A DNA stretch of 64,000 nucleotides from Tanticharoenia sakaeratensis NBRC 103193 (GCF_000963885.1 NZ_BALE01000017.1:124001-188000); one strand, 5' to 3'; shown: positions 37,528 to 47,769, counted from the stretch's first letter. Notes: generated from the letters alone by a model not told the origin. Numbers and translations are program-made.

Positions 37528-38757
37528 ATGACCGAACAGCGCGGGCGCACCGTTACCGTCCTGGGCAGTACCGGAAGTATCGGCTGCTCGACAGTCGACC
37601 TGTTGTATAGCGCTCAGGACGCTACGCCCGGACGCTTCCGCGTGCGCGCGCTGGTCGGCGGCCGGAACGTGACGCTCCTGGCCGAGCAGGCGCGTGCGTT
37701 GAACGCCGAATGCGCGGTCATTCATGACGAGAGCCTGGGCGCCGAACTCGAGCGGCTTCTGCAGGGAACGGGCATCGCCTGTGCCGCCGGCCGAGAAGCC
37801 GTCATTGCCGCGGCGGCGATGCCCGCGGACTGGACCATGGCCGCCATCACCGGCGCTGCGGGTCTGGAGCCGGTGCTGGCATCCATCCGTAACGGCGGAA
37901 CGCTGGCGCTCGCCAATAAGGAAGCGCTGGTGTGCGCAGGCGACGTTATGCTGCGTGCCGTGTCCGAGGCCGGCGCGACCCTCCTGCCGGTGGACTCCGA
38001 GCACAATGCGATCTTCCAGTCGCTGGCCGGCTCGCCCATGAGGGCTGTCGAGAAGATCGTGCTCACTGCGTCGGGCGGGCCGTTCCGGAACGCGACGCTG
38101 GATGCGATGCGGGCAGCGACACCCGAGGTTGCACTGCGTCACCCGACCTGGAGCATGGGCGCCAAGATCAGCATCGATTCGGCGACCATGGCGAACAAGG
38201 GCCTCGAGGTAATTGAGGCCGCCCGGCTGTTCGGGGTGACGGACGCCGAGATCGACGTCCTCGTTCATCCGCAATCCGTGGTACACGGGCTCGTCCAGTT
38301 CCGCGACGGGAGCCTGATCGCCCAGTGTGGTGTGGCCGACATGCGCGTGCCGATCGCCAACACGCTGGCATGGCCCGACCGGATGGAGACGAACGCGGCA
38401 CGGCTTGATCTGGCGCAGGTGGCCCGGCTCGATTTCGAAGCTCCGGATCCGATGCGGTTCCCGGCACTTGGTCTCGCGCGACAGGCACTTCGCGCCGGGG
38501 GCGCCGCGCCGACGGTGTTCTCGGCGGCTAACGAGATTGCGGTCGATGCCTTTCTCGGTCGCCGGATCGGCTTTCTGGACATCGCCTCGGTCATCGACGC
38601 GACGCTGGAATCGCTCGGCAATAACCCGCCGATCGGCGATCTGGCCGCGGTCCTTCACTGGGATGCCCGGGCTCGTGCGCTCGCGTGCGAGCACGTGACG
38701 CGCATGAGCGCATCGGTTGGCGCATCCGTCGTGGGAGATACCCTGCTCGATGCATGA
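37528..38757 (+). CDS. dxr: 1-deoxy-D-xylulose 5-phosphate reductoisomerase
   Basis: Second step of the non-mevalonate isoprenoid pathway. The 409-residue protein has the NADPH-binding GSTGSIGCSTVDL (about 12-24), the metal and substrate loop LLPVDSEHNAIFQ, SGGPFR, and HPTWSMGAKISIDSATMANK. A GAGGA ribosome-binding site precedes ATG 37528. It overlaps rseP by 8 bases. Confidence 0.97.
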   Translation: MTEQRGRTVTVLGSTGSIGCSTVDLLYSAQDATPGRFRVRALVGGRNVTLLAEQARALNAECAVIHDESLGAELERLLQGTGIACAAGREAVIAAAAMPADWTMAAITGAAGLEPVLASIRNGGTLALANKEALVCAGDVMLRAVSEAGATLLPVDSEHNAIFQSLAGSPMRAVEKIVLTASGGPFRNATLDAMRAATPEVALRHPTWSMGAKISIDSATMANKGLEVIEAARLFGVTDAEIDVLVHPQSVVHGLVQFRDGSLIAQCGVADMRVPIANTLAWPDRMETNAARLDLAQVARLDFEAPDPMRFPALGLARQALRAGGAAPTVFSAANEIAVDAFLGRRIGFLDIASVIDATLESLGNNPPIGDLAAVLHWDARARALACEHVTRMSASVGASVVGDTLLDA

Positions 38758-39853
38758 CCTTCTGCGGACCATCGTCGCCTATGTCCTGATCCTGGGCGTT
38801 CTCGTCTTCATTCACGAGTTCGGCCACTATCTCGCCGCTCGGTGGCGCGGTGCGGCTGTCGATACGTTCTCGATCGGCTTCGGCCCGGCTCTGTTCCGCT
38901 GGCATGACCGGACCGGCACGGAATGGCGCGTCAGCGCCCTGCCGCTCGGCGGGTATGTGAAGGTTCACGGCTTTGAAGGCCCCGAAGACGCCACACCGGA
39001 GCAGATTGCGGCGTGGATCCCGGGAAAGACGTTCCATGACAAGCCCGTCGGGTCGCGTGCGATCGTGATCGCCGCCGGTCCTGTCTTCAACTTCCTGTTC
39101 GCGATCCTGATTTTCGCAGCGCTCTACAGCTTCGTCGGGCGTCCCGAGGTGCACAACGAGGTCGGCGAGATCGTGGCTGATTCGGCGGCAGCCCGCGCCG
39201 GCCTGCATCCCGGTGACGTCATCACCCGTATCGGCGACCAGTCGGTCAGGGACTACGACACCCTCCGCACTGACGTATCGGCAATGGCGGGTGCGCACAC
39301 GACGATCACCGTCCGCCGTGGCGAACAGACGATCTCCATGCCGCTCGTCGTCGATTCGGTCGCGGGGCCCGGCAGTACGAAGATCGGCCAGCTCGGGGTT
39401 CTGTTCGACGCCAGCATGGGGCCGCGCCTGTCGCCGCCGCGTGCCTTCGTGGCAGGTGCCCAGGAGACATGGCGCCTGTCGGTCCAGACGCTCGTGGGTC
39501 TCAAGCAGATCATATTCGGGCAGCGCAGCGTAAAAGAGATCGGTGGCACGATTCGCATTGCCCAGGTGTCGGGGCAGGTAGCCAAGCTTGGCTGGACCAC
39601 GATCGTCTCGTTCCTGGCCCTGATGTCGATCAATCTGGGCCTGATGAACCTGATCCCGATCCCGATCCTGGATGGCGGCCGTCTCCTGTTCTACGGGATC
39701 GAGGCATTGAGCGGGCGCCCGGTGCCGCGTCGGGTTCAGGAAATCAGTTTCCAGGCCGGCTTCGCGCTGATTGCCTGCCTGTTCGCGCTGACGACGGTCA
39801 ACGATCTGGCAAGCCTGGGCCTGTTTCACTGGCTGGGCCGCGGCATCGGTTAA
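38750..39853 (+). CDS. rseP: RIP metalloprotease RseP
   Basis: Site-2 intramembrane zinc protease that cuts anti-sigma factors and leftover signal peptides. The 367-residue protein carries HEFGH at 22-26 in the first membrane helix, one PDZ domain (about 120-200; VADSAAARAGLHPGDVITRIG) and the third zinc ligand in IPILDGGRLLFYG near the C-terminus. Start ATG 38750 overlaps dxr by 8 bases. The E. coli enzyme has two PDZ domains; one is usual in alphaproteobacteria. Confidence 0.96.
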   Translation: MHDLLRTIVAYVLILGVLVFIHEFGHYLAARWRGAAVDTFSIGFGPALFRWHDRTGTEWRVSALPLGGYVKVHGFEGPEDATPEQIAAWIPGKTFHDKPVGSRAIVIAAGPVFNFLFAILIFAALYSFVGRPEVHNEVGEIVADSAAARAGLHPGDVITRIGDQSVRDYDTLRTDVSAMAGAHTTITVRRGEQTISMPLVVDSVAGPGSTKIGQLGVLFDASMGPRLSPPRAFVAGAQETWRLSVQTLVGLKQIIFGQRSVKEIGGTIRIAQVSGQVAKLGWTTIVSFLALMSINLGLMNLIPIPILDGGRLLFYGIEALSGRPVPRRVQEISFQAGFALIACLFALTTVNDLASLGLFHWLGRGIG

Positions 39854-40056
39854 GTGTCATTTTGTCACGGCCCTGACATCACTGACAGTTCGCGCCCGTA
39901 ACCGCTTGCGTGAGCCCCTTGAAGTCGGATACGTCCGCAATCTGCATCCGCCGGTTCTGGACCGGGTGACTATAGCTTTTTACGATCGACGTAGCGTTGC
40001 CCGGCCCGGATCGGCCGCATGTCGGCGGGGAAAGAACGAGATGAGGAACGTCGCTC

Positions 40057-42531
40057 TTGTCAGGTAAACGTCTCGCGCTGCTCGCGTCGGTCTGCGTCTT
40101 CCCGGTATCCGCCCTGTTGACCGCCATGCCGCAGGCATATGCCCAAGGTGCGGGCGCGCATCATCGTCATACTTCGGGTCAGGCCGCAGCTCATGCGCGG
40201 ACGCCGGGCAGCAACATCATCCAGTCGATCGAGGTCAGCGGCAACCAGCGCATCGATACGGCGACGGTGCTGTCGTACATGGTGTCGCAGCCCGGTGACA
40301 GCTTCAACCAGGATGATCTCGACCGTTCGCTCAAGACGCTCTACGCGACGGGTCTGTTCAGCGATGTGACACTCCATCGCAACGGAAACACGCTGAAGGT
40401 CAATCTGGTCGAGAACCCGATCGTCAACCGGATCGTGTTCGAGGGAAATCACGACATCAAGGATGAGGATCTCCGCAAGGCGATCAGCCTGCGCGCCCGT
40501 GCGGTATTCTCGCCGCAGACGATCGCGGCCGATCGACAGAAGATCCTCGACCAGTACGCCTCGAAATCCCGCTTCGGCGCGACGGTGACGCCGCAGATCA
40601 TCCGGCTGTCGCACAACCGCGTGGACGTGATTTTCAAGATCGACGAGGCGACGCTGACGCTGATCAACAAGATCAGCTTCGTAGGTAACCACGACTTCAG
40701 CGAGGCCCGGCTGGCGCAGGTCGTCTCGTCCAAGGAGACCGCGTGGTACAGGTTCTTCTCGTCATCGGACGAGTACAATCCTGAGCGCATCAAGTATGAT
40801 GCTGAGCTTCTGCGCCGGTTCTACCTTCATAACGGCTACGTCGATTTCCGGATCATCAATGCCACTGGCGAGCTCTCGCCCGACCGTCGCCGCTTTTTCG
40901 TGACGTTCACGTTGTCGGAAGGTCCTCGTTACCGGATCGGCAAGATGGATATCCGTTCAAGCCTGCGTCATGTGACGCCTGACCAGCTGAAGCCTTACAT
41001 CGAGCTGTTCCCGCATCAGTGGTACGATGGCACGGCCATCCAGCACAACGCGAACGACATGCAGGAACGTCTCCAGGCGCAGGGTCATCCCTTTGCCATG
41101 GTCCGATCCGAAATCGCGCGCAATCCCGAGAAGCGTCTCGTGGATCTGCTGTTCGACGTGACCGAAGGGCCTCACGTCTACGTCGATCGTATCGACATCA
41201 ACGGCAACACGATCACGCAGGACAAGGTCATCCGGCGTACGCTGCCGATGGCCGAAGGCGACCCGTACACACCGTTCGACCGGAAGTATTCGAAGCTCGA
41301 ACTGCAGGATCTCGGCTTCTTCAGCACCGTGTCGATCGACCAGACCCAAGGGTCCGCGCCGGACCGCGTCAACGTCGCGGCCAACGTGGTCGAGAAGCCG
41401 ACCGGCGAATTCTCGCTGGGCGGCGGCTACTCGACCGACGTCGGCATTCTCGGAAATGCAGCCCTCAAGCAGCATAACCTTCTGGGATCAGGCGTGGATG
41501 CCGGTATCTCGGGCACGGTCGCGTATTATGAGAAGCAGGTCGATCTCTCGGTATCGGACCCGTATTTCCTGAACCGCAACCTTGTGGCCGGTATCGATAT
41601 CTACGGAATTCAGAACAACTATCAGACGTACCAGAGCTACAAGGAAGGCCGTTACGGCGCGACTTTGCGTATGGGATATGCGTACAACCGCTTCCTGTCG
41701 CAGTCGTGGAGCTATTCGCTGGTCGACCGAGACGTCGGCAATCTCTACAGCCAGGCGGACGTCGCGTATTACGGTCAGGAATACGTGCCCTCGATCTATG
41801 TCCAGCAGGAAGCCGGCTGGACGTTGCTGTCTCAGCTGAGCACGACCCTGACATATGATCGTCGGGACAACCGGATGGCGCCGCATAAAGGCTACATCAT
41901 CACTGTGGGTGGTGACTTTGCTGGCCTCGGCGGCAACGAAAAATACGTCCGCGGCAAGATCGACGGTTCTTATTACGTGCCGCTCGACAGCCTGACGGGC
42001 AACCATGACTGGACGATCCAGCTCAAGGGCGGCGCCGGTATGATGGCGGACTGGAGTTCTTCCGGTAACCGTAACATCATCGATAACTTCTATCTCGGCG
42101 GTCAAAACCTTCGCGGCTTCCTGCAGGGCGGCGCCGGCCCCCGTTCGGGTCATACCTACGTCAACGGTGTTCTGACCCCGGCGCAGGGCCAGGAAGATCT
42201 GATCGGTGGGCGGTTTATCTATACCGGTTCGGCCCAGATAAACTTCCCGCTTCCTGCCGGTCCCGATCTCGGTATCTCTGGTCGTTACTTTGTCGATGCA
42301 GGTAGTCTTGCCGGCGTTCGTGTGAAGAACCTGTACACAAACCCGAGGACCGATGGCGCGAACTACACTCCGATCTCAGGTGATACGCTGACGCCACGTG
42401 TCTCAACCGGTTTCGGTATCTCCTGGAAGAGCCCGTTCGGCCTAGTGAACATCGACGCCGCCGTGCCGATCATCAAGTCCCGCAACGACCGCCTGTATCC
42501 GATCCGCTTCGGCTTCGGGCAGCAGTTCTGA
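40057..42531 (+). CDS. bamA: Outer membrane protein assembly factor BamA
   Basis: Central outer-membrane subunit of the barrel assembly machine. The 824-residue precursor has a signal peptide (ending about AYAQG), a His-rich stretch (GAHHRHTSGQAAAHA), five POTRA repeats (about 50-440) and a 16-strand barrel with the conserved RGF of NLRGFLQGG and a C-terminal Phe (FGFGQQF). The start is TTG 40057 with GAGGAA at 40043-40048; an in-frame TGA at 40042 excludes longer forms. It is separated from rseP by about 200 bases, so a local promoter is likely. Confidence 0.96.
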   Translation: MSGKRLALLASVCVFPVSALLTAMPQAYAQGAGAHHRHTSGQAAAHARTPGSNIIQSIEVSGNQRIDTATVLSYMVSQPGDSFNQDDLDRSLKTLYATGLFSDVTLHRNGNTLKVNLVENPIVNRIVFEGNHDIKDEDLRKAISLRARAVFSPQTIAADRQKILDQYASKSRFGATVTPQIIRLSHNRVDVIFKIDEATLTLINKISFVGNHDFSEARLAQVVSSKETAWYRFFSSSDEYNPERIKYDAELLRRFYLHNGYVDFRIINATGELSPDRRRFFVTFTLSEGPRYRIGKMDIRSSLRHVTPDQLKPYIELFPHQWYDGTAIQHNANDMQERLQAQGHPFAMVRSEIARNPEKRLVDLLFDVTEGPHVYVDRIDINGNTITQDKVIRRTLPMAEGDPYTPFDRKYSKLELQDLGFFSTVSIDQTQGSAPDRVNVAANVVEKPTGEFSLGGGYSTDVGILGNAALKQHNLLGSGVDAGISGTVAYYEKQVDLSVSDPYFLNRNLVAGIDIYGIQNNYQTYQSYKEGRYGATLRMGYAYNRFLSQSWSYSLVDRDVGNLYSQADVAYYGQEYVPSIYVQQEAGWTLLSQLSTTLTYDRRDNRMAPHKGYIITVGGDFAGLGGNEKYVRGKIDGSYYVPLDSLTGNHDWTIQLKGGAGMMADWSSSGNRNIIDNFYLGGQNLRGFLQGGAGPRSGHTYVNGVLTPAQGQEDLIGGRFIYTGSAQINFPLPAGPDLGISGRYFVDAGSLAGVRVKNLYTNPRTDGANYTPISGDTLTPRVSTGFGISWKSPFGLVNIDAAVPIIKSRNDRLYPIRFGFGQQF

Positions 42532-42689
42532 TCCGTCGTCTGACGCTGGGGCGCGGATCGGAAGGTCGATTGCGTCCCGGTAGCACGCAGCCTAAGACCG
42601 GCTTGCACGCGAGGGACTCCGGGCCCGTTCTTCTCGTCTGCGCGGCTCGCCGCGTCATTTCCCAATCCCATGCTGATTTCGAGGTTCTG

Positions 42690-43592
42690 ATGTCCCTGTT
42701 CTCCGGTGCGCGCCTGCTGACCGGCACGTTCCTTCAGAATTGCCGTATGGCGGGCCTGGTGGCGGCGGCGGCCGTCGTTCCTGCGGCGCACGCGCAGTCG
42801 AGCGGTGGTGGATGGTTCGTGCCGAAGGCCGCGCATCCCACAGCCGATGCGCCGGCGCCGTCACATGTGACACGCCGGGTGGCACCGCCCATCAGCGAGC
42901 CTCAGCAATCGGACGAGGACCAGCAGCCGCAGACCCCGCCGGTTCTTCCCCAGCCGCCGATTCCGAATTCGCCTGAGATCCCGAAGGAGGCTCCGCCGCC
43001 GACGGCCATCATCGGCGTGATCTCCGTGCAGGACGTCATGGCCCAGTCCGCGGCCGCGCAGGAAGTCCAGCGCGTGATCGGCGAGCGGCGGGATCAGCTC
43101 GCGCAGCAAGCACAGCGTGCCCAGGAAGGCCTTCGTGCAGAGCGCGACCGTCTCCAGGGTGACGCCAAGTCCATGTCGAGCGACCAGTTCAACGTGCGGG
43201 CGCGGCATCTTCAGGAAGAGGCGATCCGCGAGCAGCGTGATTTCCGGAACCGGGCCCGCATCGTGCAGGAAGCGCTCCAGGTGTCCCTCGACCAGATCGA
43301 GCGCGAGCTCAAGGTCATCATTCCGCAGGTCGCCAAGGCGCATGGAATGAATCTGGTGATGCATCTTGAGCAGATCGCCATGCATCTGGGCGGGCAGGAT
43401 ATTTCGGACGAGGTCGCGCAGCACCTGAATCAGGTGATGCAGCACGTCTATATTCCGGCGGCCAACGTCGATCCCGAGGTTCTGGCGAAATCCGGCAAGA
43501 TGCCGACCACGGCCGATGCGCAGGGTCAGAACGGCGCTCCCCAGCCTGCCTCCGAGCCCGCGCCGCCCGCGTCGGTCCTGCGTCAGCACTGA
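42690..43592 (+). CDS. skp: OmpH/Skp family periplasmic chaperone with long linkers
   Basis: Holdase for unfolded outer-membrane proteins in the periplasm. The 300-residue precursor has a signal peptide (ending AAHAQ), a Pro/Gln/Glu-rich segment (about 50-110), the Skp start VIGVISVQDVMAQSAAAQEV-like region, a long coiled coil rich in Gln, Arg and Glu, and a Pro/Ala tail. It is about 120 residues longer than E. coli Skp. GAGG at 42681 supports ATG 42690. Its place between bamA and lpxD is the conserved one. Confidence 0.88.
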   Translation: MSLFSGARLLTGTFLQNCRMAGLVAAAAVVPAAHAQSSGGGWFVPKAAHPTADAPAPSHVTRRVAPPISEPQQSDEDQQPQTPPVLPQPPIPNSPEIPKEAPPPTAIIGVISVQDVMAQSAAAQEVQRVIGERRDQLAQQAQRAQEGLRAERDRLQGDAKSMSSDQFNVRARHLQEEAIREQRDFRNRARIVQEALQVSLDQIERELKVIIPQVAKAHGMNLVMHLEQIAMHLGGQDISDEVAQHLNQVMQHVYIPAANVDPEVLAKSGKMPTTADAQGQNGAPQPASEPAPPASVLRQH

Positions 43593-43597
43593 TCGAC

Positions 43598-44677
43598 ATG
43601 GAAGCGGCCCCTCCCGCATCGTCGCGCCCGTCGCTGGGTCTGCCCGGCGACCCACGGTTCTTTGCGCGCAAGGGGCCGTTTTCGATTGCTGCGATCGCGG
43701 AGGCTGCAGACTGTACGCTGCAGCCGCCGCGTAACGGACGCGAGCTGTCCGATCTTCGCGGCGTCGGCCCTCTTCAGAGCGCTACGCCCGCGGATGTGAG
43801 CTTTCTCGACAACCGGCGGTATGCGCATCTTCTGGATGAAACCAGGGCAGGCGCGATCATCACGTCCCCGGCTTTCGCCGACCGCATCCCCGAACATTCC
43901 GCAGCCCTCATCACCAAGGCGCCGTATCTGGCATGGGCACGGGCCGCGGCGCTGTTTCACCCGGTGCTGCCTCCGGCCCCGGGAATCCATCCATCGGCGC
44001 TGGTCGATCCGACTGCCCGTGTCGCTGCAACCGCGGCGATTGGTCCGTTCTGCGTGGTGGGCGCGGATGCGCAGATCGGGGAAGGGACGGCCCTGGGTGC
44101 GCATGCCGTGATCGGCGAGGGCGTCAGCATCGGCGAACGGTGCCGGATCGGTGCCCATGTCTCGCTCAGCCATGCGCTGGTCGGCGATCGGGTGACGCTC
44201 TACGCCGGTGCGCGGATCGGTCAGGACGGCTTCGGATTTGCCGTCGGACCGGCCGGGTTCGAGACCGTGCCGCAGCTCGGCCGCGTCGTCATTCATGATG
44301 ACGTCGAGATCGGCGCGAATGCGACGATAGACCGTGGCTCCATGCAGGATACCGTGATCGGTGCCGGCACGCGGATCGACAACCTCGTGCAGATTGGTCA
44401 CAACGCCCGTCTCGGGCGCTGCTGTATTGTCGTGTCGCAGGCGGGCATATCGGGTTCGACCGAACTCGAGGATTACGTGACGATCGCAGCGCAGGCCGGG
44501 TTGATCGGGCATATCCGGATCGGTGCAAAGGCACGCATCGGCGCGCAATGCGGGGTCATGTCCGATGTCGAGGCCGGGGCCGATGTCATCGGCAGTCCCG
44601 CGATGCCATTCCGTGAGTTCTTCCGGAACGTCGCCACGCTTCGGCGGTTGTCCCGAAAGCCGGACAAGGAGAGCTGA
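43598..44677 (+). CDS. lpxD: UDP-3-O-acylglucosamine N-acyltransferase
   Basis: Third step of lipid A synthesis. The 359-residue protein has an N-terminal uridine-binding domain (about 15-110) and a left-handed beta-helix of hexapeptide repeats. Conserved segments include GQDGFGFAVGPAGF, IDRGSMQDTVIGAGTRIDN and the catalytic-His region VQIGHNARLGRCC. It starts 5 bases after skp and precedes fabZ-lpxA-lpxI. Confidence 0.96.
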   Translation: MEAAPPASSRPSLGLPGDPRFFARKGPFSIAAIAEAADCTLQPPRNGRELSDLRGVGPLQSATPADVSFLDNRRYAHLLDETRAGAIITSPAFADRIPEHSAALITKAPYLAWARAAALFHPVLPPAPGIHPSALVDPTARVAATAAIGPFCVVGADAQIGEGTALGAHAVIGEGVSIGERCRIGAHVSLSHALVGDRVTLYAGARIGQDGFGFAVGPAGFETVPQLGRVVIHDDVEIGANATIDRGSMQDTVIGAGTRIDNLVQIGHNARLGRCCIVVSQAGISGSTELEDYVTIAAQAGLIGHIRIGAKARIGAQCGVMSDVEAGADVIGSPAMPFREFFRNVATLRRLSRKPDKES

Positions 44678-44772
44678 GCGGCCTGCCTTGCCCGCCGCGC
44701 AGAATTTGCTAAACGATGGGCCCGCCGCGTACCGCCAGACCCGTGCTCTGGCATAAAGGCCAGATTATCGAC

Positions 44773-45249
44773 ATGGACAGCACATTGGACGCCACGACCG
44801 AGCCACAGCAGATCGACTCCATCGACATCATGCGGATCATGGAGGCGATTCCTCATCGCTATCCGTTCCTCATGATCGACCGCATGGTGGACATTCAGCT
44901 CGGACAGTCCGCGGTGGGTGTCAAGAACGTCTCGGTCAACGAGCCGTTCTTCCAGGGACACTTTCCCTCGCGTCCGGTCATGCCGGGCGTGCTCATCGTC
45001 GAGGCCATGGCGCAGACGGCGGCCACCCTGGTTGTGCTGACCCTGGGAGAGGCGTTCGAAGGCAAGCTCGTCTATTTCATGACGATCGAAGGCGCCAAGT
45101 TCCGCCGCCCGGTCGGACCGGGTGATCAGCTCCGCATTCATGTGGAGAAAGAGCGTTCGCGCGCCAATGTCTGGCGTTTCAAGGGGGTGGCGCGGGTCGA
45201 TGATGTGTCCGTGGCCGAAGCGACGTTCAGCGCCATGATCATGGGGTGA
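44773..45249 (+). CDS. fabZ: 3-hydroxyacyl-[ACP] dehydratase FabZ
   Basis: Dehydrates beta-hydroxyacyl-ACP in fatty acid elongation and balances the pool used by LpxA. The 158-residue hotdog-fold protein has IPHRYPFLMIDR with the catalytic His, and GHFPSRPVMPGVLIVEAMAQ with the catalytic Glu. ATG 44773 is preferred; a longer in-frame start at 44716 would add 19 residues without homologous character. Confidence 0.96.
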   Translation: MDSTLDATTEPQQIDSIDIMRIMEAIPHRYPFLMIDRMVDIQLGQSAVGVKNVSVNEPFFQGHFPSRPVMPGVLIVEAMAQTAATLVVLTLGEAFEGKLVYFMTIEGAKFRRPVGPGDQLRIHVEKERSRANVWRFKGVARVDDVSVAEATFSAMIMG

Positions 45250-45327
45250 TGATCTCGCCGCTTCAGGCCTGATCATTATCCCTGGCGCATGACCCTATGA
45301 CTTTTTCGGCCATTGGAGAGCAGCAAC

Positions 45328-46188
45328 TTGGCAGGTGAACGCCACTGGTCCGAAACGGCCGAAATCCACCCGACAGCCCTCGTGGACGAGCGCGCCCGGA
45401 TCGGCGACCACGTCCGGATCGGACCCTGGTGCTCCGTAGGCCCCGACGTCTCACTTGGCGAGTCGGTTCGGCTGCACGCCAATGTCGTGATCGACGGCCA
45501 CACGACGTTGGGTCCGTCGGTGGAAGTGTTTCCGTTCACCACGATCGGTCTGCAGCCGCAGGATCTCAAATATGGTGGTGAACCGACCCTGTGCGAAATC
45601 GGGGCCCGGACGGTGCTTCGGGAAAACGTCACTGTTCATCGCGGCACGACGCAGGGCCATGGCTTGACGCGTATCGGTGCGGACTGCCTGATCATGGCGA
45701 ACGCGCATGTGGCACATGACTGCTCGTTGGGCGATCAGGTGATCATCGTCAACAACGTCGTCATGGGCGGACACGTCGAAATCGGCTCGCAAGCGCGCAT
45801 CATGGGCTCGTCGGCGCTCCACCAGTTCGTACGTATCGGACGCGGCGCGATGGTCGGTGGGGTCTGCGGGGTTGAGTCGGACGTCATTCCCTACGGCAGC
45901 GTGCTGGGCAACCGTGCCCGGCTGGTCGGGCTGAACTGGGTCGGCCTCCGCCGTTCCGGTCTGGACTCGGCCGAAATTCACGCACTGCGCCGGGCGTTCC
46001 GCCAGCTTTACCCGCGTCACGGCAGCGACGATCGGGTGCTGGGCGCGCGCCTCGATGCCGTAAAGCGAGACTTCGCGGATCATCCGCGGGTCCGTGAAAT
46101 CATTGCGTTCATGGAAGCGCCCAGCCGTCGTGGTCTCGTACGTGCGGCGCGGCGTGTCGCGAGCGAACAGGAAACCGAGGGCGCCTGA
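45328..46188 (+). CDS. lpxA: UDP-N-acetylglucosamine acyltransferase
   Basis: First step of lipid A synthesis. The 286-residue protein is a beta-helix of hexapeptide repeats from IHPTALVDERARIG onward, with the catalytic-His segment MANAHVAHDCSLG and the family's HQFVRIGRGAMVGG, then a helical C-terminal domain. TTG 45328 is chosen because GGAG at 45315-45318 lies nine bases upstream; TTG 45313 is inside that site. Its stop overlaps the lpxI start as TGATG. Confidence 0.96.
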   Translation: MAGERHWSETAEIHPTALVDERARIGDHVRIGPWCSVGPDVSLGESVRLHANVVIDGHTTLGPSVEVFPFTTIGLQPQDLKYGGEPTLCEIGARTVLRENVTVHRGTTQGHGLTRIGADCLIMANAHVAHDCSLGDQVIIVNNVVMGGHVEIGSQARIMGSSALHQFVRIGRGAMVGGVCGVESDVIPYGSVLGNRARLVGLNWVGLRRSGLDSAEIHALRRAFRQLYPRHGSDDRVLGARLDAVKRDFADHPRVREIIAFMEAPSRRGLVRAARRVASEQETEGA

Positions 46189-47027
46189 TGTCGACGCCCG
46201 GCGTGCCTGCTCTGGGCATTCTGGCGGGCGGTGGTCCGCTGCCGGCGCAGGTTGCCGCAGCGGCTGCGGCACTCGGTCAACCGGTCTTCATCATAGGCTT
46301 TCAGGATTTCGTCGACGAGGCCGCGATTGCACCGTGGCCGCATCAGATCGTGAGGCTGGCAGCCGCCGGCGAGATCCTGTCCGCGCTTCGCGCCCATCAG
46401 TGTCGTGACCTCGTCCTGATCGGTCCTGTGCGCCGCCCTGCGCTGCGTGACCTGCGCCCCGACCGGGAAGGGGGGCGCATTCTCGCACGGCTCGGTCGGG
46501 CTCTGTTCTCCGGCGATGACGGGCTGTTGGGCGCATTGGTTCGCGTGCTTGGCGAAGAGGGTTTCACCGTGCGCGGCGCGCATGAGTATCTGCAGCACGC
46601 GGTAGGTCATGCAGGCGCTCTCGGGGCGGCAGTGCCGGATGATCTCGCACGCAGCGATATCGCACGCGGTATCGCCGTCGTGCGCGCCCTCGGGGCACTG
46701 GATGTTGGGCAGGGTTGCATCGTTCAGGACGGGCTGGTGCTGGGCGTGGAAGCAATCGAAGGGACCGACGCCATGCTCGCGCGCTGCAGCACGCTGCGCC
46801 AGGCGGGACCGGGTGGTGTTCTGGTGAAACTCCTGAAGCCCGGGCAGGAGCGCCGTGCCGACATGCCTACGATAGGGCCGGTCACGGTCGAGAACGCTTC
46901 CGCAACCGGGCTGCGCGGTATCGCGTTCGAAGCGGGCGCAACCTTGTTGACCGATCGGGACGCCTGTATCCGGGCGGCCGATCGACTGGGCCTGTTTCTG
47001 TATGGAATCGGCCCGAACGAATTCTGA
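46188..47027 (+). CDS. lpxI: UDP-2,3-diacylglucosamine pyrophosphatase LpxI
   Basis: Hydrolyses UDP-2,3-diacylglucosamine to lipid X, doing the job of LpxH in many alphaproteobacteria. The 279-residue protein begins LGILAGGGPLPAQVAAAA, and later shows DLVLIGPVRRP, the GDDGLLGALVRVLGEEGF segment and EGTDAMLARC, all typical of the DUF1009/LpxI family. It shares one base with lpxA. lpxB, often next, is not here; glyoxalase I follows instead. Confidence 0.94.
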   Translation: MSTPGVPALGILAGGGPLPAQVAAAAAALGQPVFIIGFQDFVDEAAIAPWPHQIVRLAAAGEILSALRAHQCRDLVLIGPVRRPALRDLRPDREGGRILARLGRALFSGDDGLLGALVRVLGEEGFTVRGAHEYLQHAVGHAGALGAAVPDDLARSDIARGIAVVRALGALDVGQGCIVQDGLVLGVEAIEGTDAMLARCSTLRQAGPGGVLVKLLKPGQERRADMPTIGPVTVENASATGLRGIAFEAGATLLTDRDACIRAADRLGLFLYGIGPNEF

Positions 47028-47045
47028 TACTCCAGGAGAACCAGC

Positions 47046-47435
<390 letters not shown>

Positions 47436-47442
47436 GGCGCGT

Positions 47443-47679
47443 TCAGACGCGTGCCTTGAGCCGGCGGACGGCGGCCTCGATGGCCGCAATGCCGCGCTCG
47501 GCTTCGGCGCGCACATTAGGGTCCGCATGAGCACTCAGGCGGTCTAAGGCCATCATGGCGGGCGCAAGCAGGTTGCGCACATCGTGCCGCATCGCCGACG
47601 CAGCCTGATCGGCTGGAGGTGCATTGGCGGAAGAGGGCGGGCGGTCGTTCATGAGTTCGTGTTCGCTTTGCGTTGACAT
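47443..47679 (-). CDS. Small protein resembling a histidine-kinase phosphoacceptor helix
   Basis: A 78-residue soluble protein (69 if it starts at ATG 47652). Its centre, [19 protein letters not shown], looks like the H-box of HisKA dimerisation domains (H-[DE]-x-R-N-xL), and the rest is a helical Ala/Glu/Arg-rich hairpin. There is no ATPase domain. It is divergent from rpmH and convergent with gloA. It may be a real phosphotransfer or dimerisation protein, or a fragment of a kinase gene. Confidence 0.55.
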   Translation of the reverse strand: MSTQSEHELMNDRPPSSANAPPADQAASAMRHDVRNLLAPAMMALDRLSAHADPNVRAEAERGIAAIEAAVRRLKARV

Positions 47680-47699
47680 CTTCGGGCGTGCGCAGTAAT
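47673..47699 (+). promoter_or_regulatory. Candidate promoter of the rpmH operon
   Basis: TTGACA at 47673-47678, a 15-base spacer, then AGTAAT at 47694-47699 (TAAT matches the -10 core), about 70 bases upstream of rpmH. The spacer is shorter than the usual 16-18 bases. Confidence 0.35.
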
Positions 47700-47769
47700 G
47701 CCCGCCGAGCATTTCCGGGGACGTCCGTCGTCGCCCGGCCTCTAGGCAGATCGACAAGGGAACGACGCG

